Source: UBA7236 sp036734545 (GTDB lineage: Bacteria; Bacteroidota; Bacteroidia; Chitinophagales; BACL12). From it: 64,000 nt of DNA. Below are positions 15,990 through 23,374 of the stretch, one piece after another. Position 1 is the first letter of the stretch. Every line of letters begins with the position of its first letter. The DNA lies in assembly GCA_036734545.1 (NCBI GenBank), contig DAIMYJ010000002.1, forward strand, positions 1 to 64,000, given 5' to 3'. Made by a program: the position numbers and the translations under genes. The notes beneath the pieces are model-generated. The model searched no databases. It saw only the letters and a list, made by a program, of their open reading frames with translations, and had not been told where the DNA came from.

Positions 15990-17327
15990 ATGTCATTAAA
16001 ACACATCCTCGCCGCCGGAACCGGTGCCCTCATGCTGCTTACCGGCGAGCTGAACGCACAGCGTAATTGCGATGCTCCTAATACCGGACTGGTGCCTTTC
16101 CTGGATCTCCAGACCGGCACCTACATGGGCTATCAGGCCGGTATGTATCCCGGTGGAACTAACGACCTGACCGGTCCGCACCTGAAAAGCGGTAAAACGA
16201 TCGCCAAGGGTATCAAACCCCTGGATGGCGACGGCAACGTGAACTTTGGTGATGGCGTGGTACTCGTGGCCGGTTTTGGCCCTTCAGTGCCCGGACATAT
16301 CTATAATAAGTTCGTGGAACACGTGCGCACGCCTTCAGAAAAATATGACATGAACCCCTGTATGGATGCGATCAACCTGTGCGTGGGCGGTAAGGATATC
16401 AGCTATCCGACTGCCGACAGTTTGTTCGAAGATTACTGGGAAGGACTGATACAGAATGTCTATGATGTCGGCTACACTCCGGAGCAGGTGCAGATCGGCT
16501 GGATGTATTTCAACGCCAAAGGACTTATGGCGCCACCGGTATTTCCGGATCAATCACTTTCCATGATGGAGTCTTATATCCAATTCATCAATAAAGCGAA
16601 AGAATTCTTCCCTAATCTCAAGATCATGTATATCAGTTCACGTCACTGGGGCGGATATGCTGATACCGATATCGTGGAATATTATTCACTCGCAGAGCCC
16701 ACCTCTTACCAGAACAGCTGGACGGTAAAATGGACTGTTGAAGCGCAGATCAATATGACCGACACGCGTCTGCAATACAAAGGCGCAAACCCGAAGTCGC
16801 CTTATATCCTGTGGGGTCCCAACTTCTGGTGTGACGGCGAGGCAAAGCGCATGTATGATGATAAAAAATACATCTGCGAATTATCCTTCGATGAAGATGA
16901 CGGATACCACCTCAGCGATCAGCAGGATAGCAAAGATGCGCTCGATATCCTCGATGTGATGTACTACGGCGAAGTGGGTAAGCAGTTCACCAAGAACAGC
17001 GCCACCTGGGAGAACTGTGTTCCCTGGCTGGATACACTCGCAGAATTACATGGCTACCGCATGGAAAAGCCCGTGGATTTCGGCGCCCTCAAAGTGTCGC
17101 CAAACCCCGGCACAGGCGAATTCTACATCAGCCTGCCCACCGATAAGGTGCCTGCCAATATCATTATCCTGAACAGCCTTGGTCAGGTGGTGGATGCCTG
17201 GTTGCATGAAGAGAATTTCTCTACCGAAGTATTGGTAGATATCACCGGCCAGCCGAATGGCATGTATTTCGCCAAAGTGATGATGAACGGTCAGGTGCAA
17301 ACAGTCAGATTCCTGAAACAGAATTGA
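15990..17327 (+). CDS. Secreted protein with T9SS type A sorting domain
   Basis: This 445-aa protein has a signal peptide (about 1-23, ending in LNAQ). A central region of about 340 residues that I cannot assign is followed by a C-terminal T9SS type A (Por secretion tail) domain. The tail begins at VSPNPGTGEFYI, then NSLGQVVDAWLHEE, and ends PNGMYFAKVMMNGQVQTVRFLKQN. The middle region has eight Cys/Trp-rich blocks, among them INLCVGGKD, QIGWMYFNAKG and LWGPNFWCDGEAKRM. It resembles secreted hydrolase-like domains around a possible catalytic cleft, but no catalytic motif is clear. The protein should cross the outer membrane by T9SS and be cell-surface attached or released. Confidence 0.85.
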   Translation: MSLKHILAAGTGALMLLTGELNAQRNCDAPNTGLVPFLDLQTGTYMGYQAGMYPGGTNDLTGPHLKSGKTIAKGIKPLDGDGNVNFGDGVVLVAGFGPSVPGHIYNKFVEHVRTPSEKYDMNPCMDAINLCVGGKDISYPTADSLFEDYWEGLIQNVYDVGYTPEQVQIGWMYFNAKGLMAPPVFPDQSLSMMESYIQFINKAKEFFPNLKIMYISSRHWGGYADTDIVEYYSLAEPTSYQNSWTVKWTVEAQINMTDTRLQYKGANPKSPYILWGPNFWCDGEAKRMYDDKKYICELSFDEDDGYHLSDQQDSKDALDILDVMYYGEVGKQFTKNSATWENCVPWLDTLAELHGYRMEKPVDFGALKVSPNPGTGEFYISLPTDKVPANIIILNSLGQVVDAWLHEENFSTEVLVDITGQPNGMYFAKVMMNGQVQTVRFLKQN

Positions 17328-17347
17328 TCTCCATACAATTTTTTGCA

Positions 17348-17381
17348 GAGGCTGTTACATATGTAGCAGCCTCTTTTTTTT
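17348..17381 (+). terminator. Terminator of the 15990-17327 gene
   Basis: GAGGCTG...CAGCCTC encloses the inner palindrome TACATATGTA and is followed by eight T. It lies about 20 bp past the stop. Confidence 0.88.
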
Positions 17382-17602
17382 ACCGATAATTCATGATCCT
17401 GTGCATGCAATTGCAGCAGTGCATGTGGTTCTTTGTACCCTGCGGAGATGACAGCGAATTCCGCTTGGGCAAAATGCCTCTTACCCTCCACCGGAATGTT
17501 CAGCCACACATAACCTGCTCCTAACAGGCACTATGCTGTTCGCGGCAGGGCAGCTGACCATTTACAGGTGGCAAGCCTTTTTCTCCCCTAAAAAAATACG
17601 CA

Positions 17603-18223
17603 TCAGAAATAATAAATACCCCGCAGCGAGATCATGCGATTCACCAGTCCGGCTACCTGCGGATTTGCGGATACACCCACACTGGTGATAGAGCCCTGAT
17701 AGCGGAAGTTCACGCCGAAATGTTTCATCTCACCGATCAGAAAGGTGCCGCCGAGCACATAACTGAGTTCATCGGAATAGATCGCCTCCTCGTTATCGTT
17801 GTCGATGCCGTTGATCTCCTCTTTGGTGTTCACCAGTCGGCCGTAAGCTAAACCGGCATGGAACAGCAGGCGGTTCTTATCGTTGTAGTTGATGAGCACG
17901 GGCACTTCGGCGTAGTCCATCACTAATTTATAGGTGTTAGGCACATTCGGGTCGGGTTTAGACCGTGCGCCCTTTTGGTTATACAGCAGTTCGAGGCTGA
18001 TGCTCCAGGTGGGATTGAGGTTAACGTGCACGATAGGACCCGCGTTGAGGCCTATCTTATTGAATCCGTAGTAGTTGTCGCCATCTACCTGGGTGAAGTT
18101 GGCACCGGCTACTATACCGCCTTCGAACACCCGGAAAGTGCGGTTCTTGGGATCCCCGGCGTTGATCTGGGCCTGCATGGCGACCGCGTGGAACAAAATG
18201 GCTAGAAAAAAAATTATCCTCAT
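17603..18223 (-). CDS. Outer-membrane beta-barrel protein (porin-like, PF13568 type)
   Basis: This 206-aa protein has a signal peptide (about 1-19, ending MQAQ). The rest is a run of alternating amphipathic strands typical of the eight-stranded 'outer membrane protein beta-barrel' family of Bacteroidota: GGIVAGANFTQVDGDNYYGF, IGLNAGPIVHVNL, WSISLELLYNQKGA, and LRGIYYF at the very C-terminus. The terminal Phe is the usual Bam-recognition residue. An acidic loop (INGIDNDNEEAIYSDE) is probably surface exposed. No substrate can be predicted. Confidence 0.82.
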   Translation of the reverse strand: MRIIFFLAILFHAVAMQAQINAGDPKNRTFRVFEGGIVAGANFTQVDGDNYYGFNKIGLNAGPIVHVNLNPTWSISLELLYNQKGARSKPDPNVPNTYKLVMDYAEVPVLINYNDKNRLLFHAGLAYGRLVNTKEEINGIDNDNEEAIYSDELSYVLGGTFLIGEMKHFGVNFRYQGSITSVGVSANPQVAGLVNRMISLRGIYYF

Positions 18224-18265
18224 TGGGTGTGCATTACTTGGTTTTCAATACCGGTATGGTGCCCT

Positions 18266-18273
18266 TATTTTTG
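18266..18273 (+). promoter_or_regulatory. Bacteroidota -7 element (TATTTTTG) for the 18303 gene
   Basis: This exact TAnnTTTG match lies 29 bp before the ATG at 18303. A TTTT run near 18242-18245 is at the -33 spacing. Confidence 0.5.
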
Positions 18274-18302
18274 GCGATACAAAGTAACTAACGACAAGGT
18301 TC

Positions 18303-18575
18303 ATGTTCAAATATACAACCAACACCCTGAAAAAGATCGAAGACCTCCTGAAGGAAGCCGGTTACATTGTACGGTATGAGAAGGGCAACTTCATCGCCGG
18401 GTATTGTGTGCTGGAGAGCAGGCGCGTGATCGTGATCAACCGGTATTATGAGACCGAGTCGCGCATCAACAGCCTGTTGGAGATCATGGGCAAGATCGAC
18501 ATTACTGAGGAGGAACTGAGCGAACACTCCAGGGAGTTCTTCCATGAACTGCAATTGCAAACCGTTAAAGTTTGA
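18303..18575 (+). CDS. Small conserved protein of unknown function, coupled to the metallo-hydrolase
   Basis: This 90-aa cytosolic protein has no signal peptide or membrane helix. The sequence is mixed alpha/beta: an N-terminal helix (TLKKIEDLLKEAGYIVRYEKG), two strands (FIAGYCVLESRRVIVINRYY), then two C-terminal helices (ESRINSLLEIMGKI and TEEELSEHSREFFHELQLQ). I do not recognise a named family. It shares a 4-bp TTGA overlap with the downstream hydrolase gene, so the two are probably translated together and may work together. Confidence 0.75.
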   Translation: MFKYTTNTLKKIEDLLKEAGYIVRYEKGNFIAGYCVLESRRVIVINRYYETESRINSLLEIMGKIDITEEELSEHSREFFHELQLQTVKV

Positions 18576-19333
18576 TCGTTACCATTCTCGGTTCAGGCAC
18601 TTCCGGAGGCATTCCGATGATCGGATGCACCTGCCCGGTTTGCCAGAGTGACGACCCCCGCGACAAACGCCTGCGCACTTCCATCCTGATCCATACCCAC
18701 GGCAAGTATTTTGTGATCGATGCGGGCCCGGATTTTCGCCAGCAGATGCTGCGCGAGCGGGTGCACCGGCTCGATGCCATCGTTTTTACCCATCAGCATC
18801 GCGACCATACGGCCGGACTCGACGATATCCGCGCCTATAACTATTTTCAGCGGAAGCCCATGGACATCTACCTCGCGGCAGAGGTGGAAGACAGTATCCG
18901 TAAGGAATACCATTACGTTTTTGAGAACGGTGGGTATCCCGGCCTGCCTGAGATGCGGCTGTTCAATATCGCCAATACGCCTTTTTATATAGAAGAGGTG
19001 CGGTTCACCCCCATTGAAGTGAAGCACTACCATTTGTCGGTGTTTGGCTTTCGGGTGAACAATTTCACCTATATCACCGATGCCAACCACATCCCCGACG
19101 AGGAGCTCGAGAAGATCGCCGGCACGGATGTGTTGATAATCAACGCATTACGTCGGGAAAGGCACATCTCCCACTTCTCCCTCGACGAGGCCCTGGACAT
19201 GATCGACCGGATCCGCCCGCGCAAGGCATATCTGACCCACATCTCCCATCAGATGGGCCGGCATGCCGAGGTGTCGCAGAACCTGCCCCCGCACGTGGAA
19301 CTGGCATACGACGGCCTGCAGATCGAATTGTAA
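18572..19333 (+). CDS. PhnP-like metallo-beta-lactamase-fold phosphodiesterase
   Basis: This 253-aa protein has the metallo-beta-lactamase fold. The N-terminus (TILGSGTSGGIPMIGC) and the Cys-rich zinc loop with C19, C21 and C24 are those of the PhnP / phosphoribosyl cyclic phosphodiesterase group. The metal motif is H74-x-H76-x-D78-H79 in THQHRDH. Further ligands follow in VKHYH, YITDANH and YLTHISHQMGRH. Family members cleave cyclic phosphodiesters or related small substrates; no phosphonate genes are nearby, so the substrate is open. The start is TTG at 18572, overlapping the upstream stop as TTGA. The next Met is residue 16, inside the core motif, so TTG is required. Confidence 0.85.
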   Translation: MIVTILGSGTSGGIPMIGCTCPVCQSDDPRDKRLRTSILIHTHGKYFVIDAGPDFRQQMLRERVHRLDAIVFTHQHRDHTAGLDDIRAYNYFQRKPMDIYLAAEVEDSIRKEYHYVFENGGYPGLPEMRLFNIANTPFYIEEVRFTPIEVKHYHLSVFGFRVNNFTYITDANHIPDEELEKIAGTDVLIINALRRERHISHFSLDEALDMIDRIRPRKAYLTHISHQMGRHAEVSQNLPPHVELAYDGLQIEL

Positions 19334-19389
19334 TGAACCGGATGCGGGTAAGAAATGTTGAAGTTATGACAGAAGGCTGTCCCGGGTTG

Positions 19390-19421
19390 TTTGTTAGGCC
19401 ACGTGCAATGCTTTATCTTTG
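19390..19421 (+). promoter_or_regulatory. Full Bacteroidota promoter for the M36 protease gene
   Basis: TTTG at 19390-19393 and TATCTTTG at 19414-19421 are separated by 20 bp, the canonical -33/-7 spacing of the phylum. The predicted leader is about 65-70 nt. Confidence 0.75.
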
Positions 19422-19493
19422 AATAGTGTTTCCCCATCCGGACAGGTATATCTAAAAATTGCTCTTTAAACCGTATAAATTTTCACATCGATT

Positions 19494-22469
19494 ATGAAAC
19501 ATGTGTTTACACTCCTCACGGCATTGGTATGCTTAACTGCTGCTCAGGCGCAGAATGCATACACAAAGGATCCGTATGCTAAAACGTTCATTCAGAACAC
19601 GCAGCGTCTGCCTAACCAGGCACTGCAGGCTACCTTGCGCGACACCAAGGCCTGGGCTGATTTCCGGGAATTGCATGGCGACTGGTGGGTAGAGTTCAAG
19701 GAAGAGACCGGTACACCCCACAGGGCTTTCGGTAAGCCGATCGCCGTGGCCGGTGCCACACCGGAGGCAAAAGCCTTGAATTTCTTCAGCTCCTACTGCA
19801 AGGATTTCATCAGCAGCACACAAGATCTGGTAGCCGTAAAATCGGTAAGCTCAGACAAATATGATTATGTAAGCTTCATTCAGCAGCACAATGGTCTGGA
19901 TGTACTGTGGTCAGAGGCTACCGTACGTATCAACCAGAACGGCGAAGTGATGATGTTCGGACTGGATGTGTATGATAACATCACGGTATCTACCACCCCT
20001 GCCATCTCTGCTGCCGCTATCGAAGCCTATGCTGCTGCCGGATTCACCATTCCGGTGGAAGATGTTGAAGTAATGCCGGCGCTCAAGATTTTGCCTATTC
20101 CCGGCAGCGCAGGCCTGGAGTTCAAATTAGTCTATGAGGTGCAGGTGCACACGATGGGATACGATAATATCCCGGGCAACTATTACAGCCTTGTTGATGC
20201 CAACACCGGATTTGTATACTATCGCCGAAATATGGTACACGCCTGTGGCGAGTATCTGATGACTGCCAATATGCAGATAGATGCTGAGATCACCGATAAC
20301 CCGCTGGTAGCAACTGTAAACAGGGGACTGCCTTATTTGCGTGTTGAGATCGATGGTGATTTCTATTATACTGATGAGAATGGATATCTCTCCCTGAACT
20401 TCATTACCACTCCTACACCGGCAACGATCGACCTGCGCGGCTTATATGCGCGTGTAAGTCAGGGAACCGGTGCTACGAATATTGAGAGCATTGATATTAC
20501 TGTTTTCCCGGGCGATAACCTGATCCAATTCGATGATGAATCAGGATCTGTGCCTTCAGAGGTGTCTACCTACTACTGGCAGAATGTGGTGCACGATAAG
20601 ATGAAGGACTATTTCCCGACTTTCACTGATCTGGATATCGATCAGTTGATCCGCGTTGAACGCAACGATGGTTCATGCAACGCATTTTATGACGGATCTT
20701 CTACCAACTTCTATCAGGCTGGTGGCGGCTGTCCTTCTACCGGTCTTTTCAATGATGTGGTTATGCATGAATATGGCCATGGTATCAACTATGACCTGTA
20801 CGCAGGCCTGGGCGACCCGGGTGGTATGGGCAATGGCGCCATGCATGAGGGGTACTCTGATATTTGGGGTATAGTGGTTACCAATAACCCGATCCTGGGT
20901 CAGGGATTCCTGACCGGCGCCGGAACCTACGTGCGCCGTTACGATATGGATCCTAAAGTATATCCGGAAGACCTCGTTGGTCAGGTGCATGCCGATGGCG
21001 AGATCATCGCCGGTGCATGGTGGGATGTGAATGTGGAATTTGGCGGAGACCTGGTGTCCATGACCGATATCTGGATGGAAACACATAATGCCACAGTAGA
21101 TGGTCCCGACGGCAGCGAAGGCGAAATTTATCGCGATGTATTGCTGGAAGCACTGATCGCTGATGATGATAACGGCGACCTTACCGATGGTACCCCGAAC
21201 GATGATATGATCACGGCCGGATTCTGTATCCACGGTATTACGCTGGTGGGTAACGTTGGCCTTGAGCACACTGAATTCGCTGAGCCTGTGGCTGTGGATG
21301 AACCGGTGCTGATCGAAGCAGAACTGGATGTGGATTTTCCGGAATATATAGGTGATGCCGTTATGCTTTGGAGAACCGATGGCGGTGCGTTTACTGAAAC
21401 ACCGATGGTTGAAGTGGCCGGCACTGACTATGAAGTTGAACTTCCTGCACAACCGCAGGGAACCATCATTGAATATTATTTCAAGGTGGGTGATACCAAT
21501 GGCTGTGGCTCTGTTACCCTGCCATTCAAAGCTGACCTCGACGTAGAACCCAACCTGCCTTATTTTGCGCTGGTAGGATTCGAAATGATCGAGTTTGAAG
21601 ACTTTGACAACGAATTCGGCAGCTGGGAAGTGGATCCCTTCGAAACCGATGATGCCACCACAGGTATCTGGGATGTGAACACACCGATCTCTTCAGTGGA
21701 TGCCAACGGCTATGAAGTGCAAACCGGTGAAGACCACACTGAAGGTCCGGGTAACCTGTGTGCATTCACAGGAAATGCCGGTGCTTTCGATGGCCCCGGA
21801 ACCAACGACGTAGATGGCGGTATGACCACCATTCGCAGTCCGTTCTTCGACCTCACAGATTATACTGACCCGGTATTTACTTACTACCGTCGCTATTCCA
21901 ATGCTTCACCTACCAGCGCTAACCCCGCTAACGACGTATGGGAAGTGTTCATTACCGACAATGGTACCGACTGGGTTCGCGTTGAGCGCACACATACAGA
22001 AGATAACAGCTGGAGGAGAAACACCGTGCGTGTTACCGACTACGTGGATATCACGGATGAAGTGGCATTCATTTTCATTGCTGAGGACAGCGTGCGCGCC
22101 GATGATCCTTCCGGATTCAGCGGTGGTAGCCTGATCGAGGCAGCTGTGGATGACCTGTTCCTCTATGACTGGGCAGATATTGTTGAAGATACGACCGGTC
22201 AAACCGGTGTTGATGAAAATACACTGTTCGCAGGTATCTTCCCGAACCCGGCCAATGCCATGGTAACCGTATTCTTCGGTGATATCACCGGCGATGTGGA
22301 TGTAGTGCTCTCCAATGCAGTTGGCGAGATCATCATGACCGAGCGCATTACCGTTTCACCGAGCGGATCCTATGCGATCGACACGCGCAGCCTCGCTCAG
22401 GGTATTTATACCATCACCCTGCGCAATGAGGGAGGAATGGAAAACAAACGTGTGATCATTCAACATTAA
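19494..22469 (+). CDS. Secreted M36 (fungalysin) metallopeptidase with T9SS type A tail
   Basis: This 991-aa protein has a signal peptide (1-19, ending AQAQ). An FTP-type propeptide spans about 90-200 (SFIQQHNGLDVLWSEATVRIN). The M36 catalytic domain follows, with zinc motif H425-EYG-H429 and the third ligand Glu452 in MHEGYSDIWG. It continues into a beta-sandwich, MAM-like region (about 700-895), with aromatic and Asp/Glu-rich strands, and ends in a T9SS type A sorting domain (IFPNPANAMVTVFF to VIIQH). It is an extracellular zinc endopeptidase, activated after propeptide removal, and probably serves protein scavenging. The gene is monocistronic, with a canonical promoter and a strong terminator. 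Confidence 0.93.
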   Translation: MKHVFTLLTALVCLTAAQAQNAYTKDPYAKTFIQNTQRLPNQALQATLRDTKAWADFRELHGDWWVEFKEETGTPHRAFGKPIAVAGATPEAKALNFFSSYCKDFISSTQDLVAVKSVSSDKYDYVSFIQQHNGLDVLWSEATVRINQNGEVMMFGLDVYDNITVSTTPAISAAAIEAYAAAGFTIPVEDVEVMPALKILPIPGSAGLEFKLVYEVQVHTMGYDNIPGNYYSLVDANTGFVYYRRNMVHACGEYLMTANMQIDAEITDNPLVATVNRGLPYLRVEIDGDFYYTDENGYLSLNFITTPTPATIDLRGLYARVSQGTGATNIESIDITVFPGDNLIQFDDESGSVPSEVSTYYWQNVVHDKMKDYFPTFTDLDIDQLIRVERNDGSCNAFYDGSSTNFYQAGGGCPSTGLFNDVVMHEYGHGINYDLYAGLGDPGGMGNGAMHEGYSDIWGIVVTNNPILGQGFLTGAGTYVRRYDMDPKVYPEDLVGQVHADGEIIAGAWWDVNVEFGGDLVSMTDIWMETHNATVDGPDGSEGEIYRDVLLEALIADDDNGDLTDGTPNDDMITAGFCIHGITLVGNVGLEHTEFAEPVAVDEPVLIEAELDVDFPEYIGDAVMLWRTDGGAFTETPMVEVAGTDYEVELPAQPQGTIIEYYFKVGDTNGCGSVTLPFKADLDVEPNLPYFALVGFEMIEFEDFDNEFGSWEVDPFETDDATTGIWDVNTPISSVDANGYEVQTGEDHTEGPGNLCAFTGNAGAFDGPGTNDVDGGMTTIRSPFFDLTDYTDPVFTYYRRYSNASPTSANPANDVWEVFITDNGTDWVRVERTHTEDNSWRRNTVRVTDYVDITDEVAFIFIAEDSVRADDPSGFSGGSLIEAAVDDLFLYDWADIVEDTTGQTGVDENTLFAGIFPNPANAMVTVFFGDITGDVDVVLSNAVGEIIMTERITVSPSGSYAIDTRSLAQGIYTITLRNEGGMENKRVIIQH

Positions 22470-22505
22470 TAATAAGCAGGGTGCTTCGTGCACCTCTTGC
22501 ATGCC

Positions 22506-22543
22506 AAAGCGCGGGATCGTCCAAACGATCCCGCGCTTTTTTT
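22506..22543 (+). terminator. Terminator of the M36 protease gene
   Basis: A perfect 15-bp stem (22506-22520 with 22525-22539) with loop CCAA is followed by a T-run. It lies about 37 bp past the stop. Confidence 0.92.
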
Positions 22544-22908
22544 ATTCCTGTATCTAATCAAATATATCCTCGTCCAGGTGCAGCACCTGCTTGCTTGATC
22601 ATGCCTGCAGGATCTTGAGATATGACCTTCTGTCTTTGACTGCAGCCTATTTATGGCATGATCAGTTCTTATTGCGACAGGAGCCACGATGGCGCAAAGA
22701 CGCTAGGGTTGCACAAGGGGGCGGGTCGCTTAAGGTGTGTTTGTTCTGTCGGGCAGTCGTGATGAACCTGGTGAGATCGCTTGCGTAACATGAACGCGGC
22801 CACTAAGGCGCGACGGCACAAAGGTTGCACGAAGTCTTATTATGTTTTTTGTTGTCCGGTTCATTGTTCATATACTCAGCATCTGATGGCAGTATCAGGA
22901 TTCTGCTT

Positions 22909-22960
22909 GCACTTGCGTGCAGATTGGTATCGAGTATCAGGTATCAAGTATCGTGACAAA
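22909..22960. repeat. Duplicated module, copy A, with a GTATCNN heptad array
   Basis: The copy begins GCAC-TTGC-GTGC (a short inverted repeat) and continues ATTGGTATC. It then has four units of GTATCNN at exact 7-bp spacing (22927-22954) and ends GACAAA. A second copy is at 23011-23063. The gene-free stretch 22470-23374 that contains it holds several such repeats and no credible gene. Confidence 0.85.
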
Positions 22961-22971
22961 ATCTGGATATC

Positions 22972-23013
22972 TCATTTTTCATTCCTCATTCTTCATTACT
23001 CATTACTCATGCA
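22972..23013. repeat. Heptad array, unit TCATTNN
   Basis: There are six consecutive 7-bp units, starting at 22972, 22979, 22986, 22993, 23000 and 23007. They read TCATTTT, TCATTCC, TCATTCT, TCATTAC, TCATTAC and TCATGCA. Confidence 0.85.
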
Positions 23014-23063
23014 CTTGCGTGCATATTGGTATCGAGTATCAAGTATCGAGTATCGAGACAAAT
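23011..23063. repeat. Duplicated module, copy B, with a GTATCNN heptad array
   Basis: This is a near copy of 22909-22960: GCAC-TTGC-GTGC, ATTGGTATC, four GTATCNN units at exact 7-bp spacing (23029-23056), then GACAAA. It abuts the end of the TCATTNN array. Confidence 0.85.
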
Positions 23064-23083
23064 GACAAATGCAATATATTATT

Positions 23084-23125
23084 CCTCAACCTTGAACCTT
23101 CAACTCACAACTCACAACCCTCAAC
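23084..23125. repeat. Heptad array, unit NNNNAAC
   Basis: There are six consecutive 7-bp units: CCTCAAC, CTTGAAC, CTTCAAC, TCACAAC, TCACAAC and CCTCAAC. The period matches the neighbouring arrays although the unit sequence differs. Confidence 0.8.
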
Positions 23126-23132
23126 CCACCAT

Positions 23133-23225
23133 CCCGAAGTAGAAAATTTTTCCGCTGCGCTACAAAATTTACACTTCGGGGCAGGCAGTCTTTGTTTGTG
23201 CTGCAGGTCTGACCAAAGGTCAGAC
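23133..23225. repeat. Two inverted repeats in the gene-free region
   Basis: CCCGAAGT (23133-23140) and ACTTCGGG (23173-23180) form one inverted pair. GTCTGACC-AAA-GGTCAGAC (23207-23225) forms a perfect 8-bp hairpin. Neither has a T-tail, so they do not look like ordinary terminators. Confidence 0.6.
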
Positions 23226-23244
23226 AAAGATTTAATCAATCGGA

Positions 23245-23292
23245 GCACCCACGCACCTAGGCACTCAAACATTCACGCACTTACGCACCCAT
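23245..23292. repeat. Octad array, unit GCACNNAN
   Basis: There are six consecutive 8-bp units: GCACCCAC, GCACCTAG, GCACTCAA, ACATTCAC, GCACTTAC and GCACCCAT. The period here is 8, not 7. A GC-rich palindrome (CCGCCGCGGCGG) follows at 23293-23304. Confidence 0.75.
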
Positions 23293-23318
23293 CCGCCGCG
23301 GCGGAAACACACGAACAC

Positions 23319-23349
23319 AAAAAAAAGCCGCTTCATACAAAGCGGCTTT
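23319..23349 (-). terminator. Terminator of the T9SS type B protein gene
   Basis: AAAGCCGCTT (23324-23333) pairs with AAGCGGCTTT (23340-23349), and on the minus strand the hairpin is followed by a U-run. It lies about 25 bp beyond the stop. Confidence 0.88.
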
Positions 23350-23374
23350 CGATCTCAAGTAATAGAAATATTAT

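Noticed and set aside
22909..23292. Possible CRISPR array
   Set aside because: The units are 7-8 bp with no spacers, and no cas genes are present.
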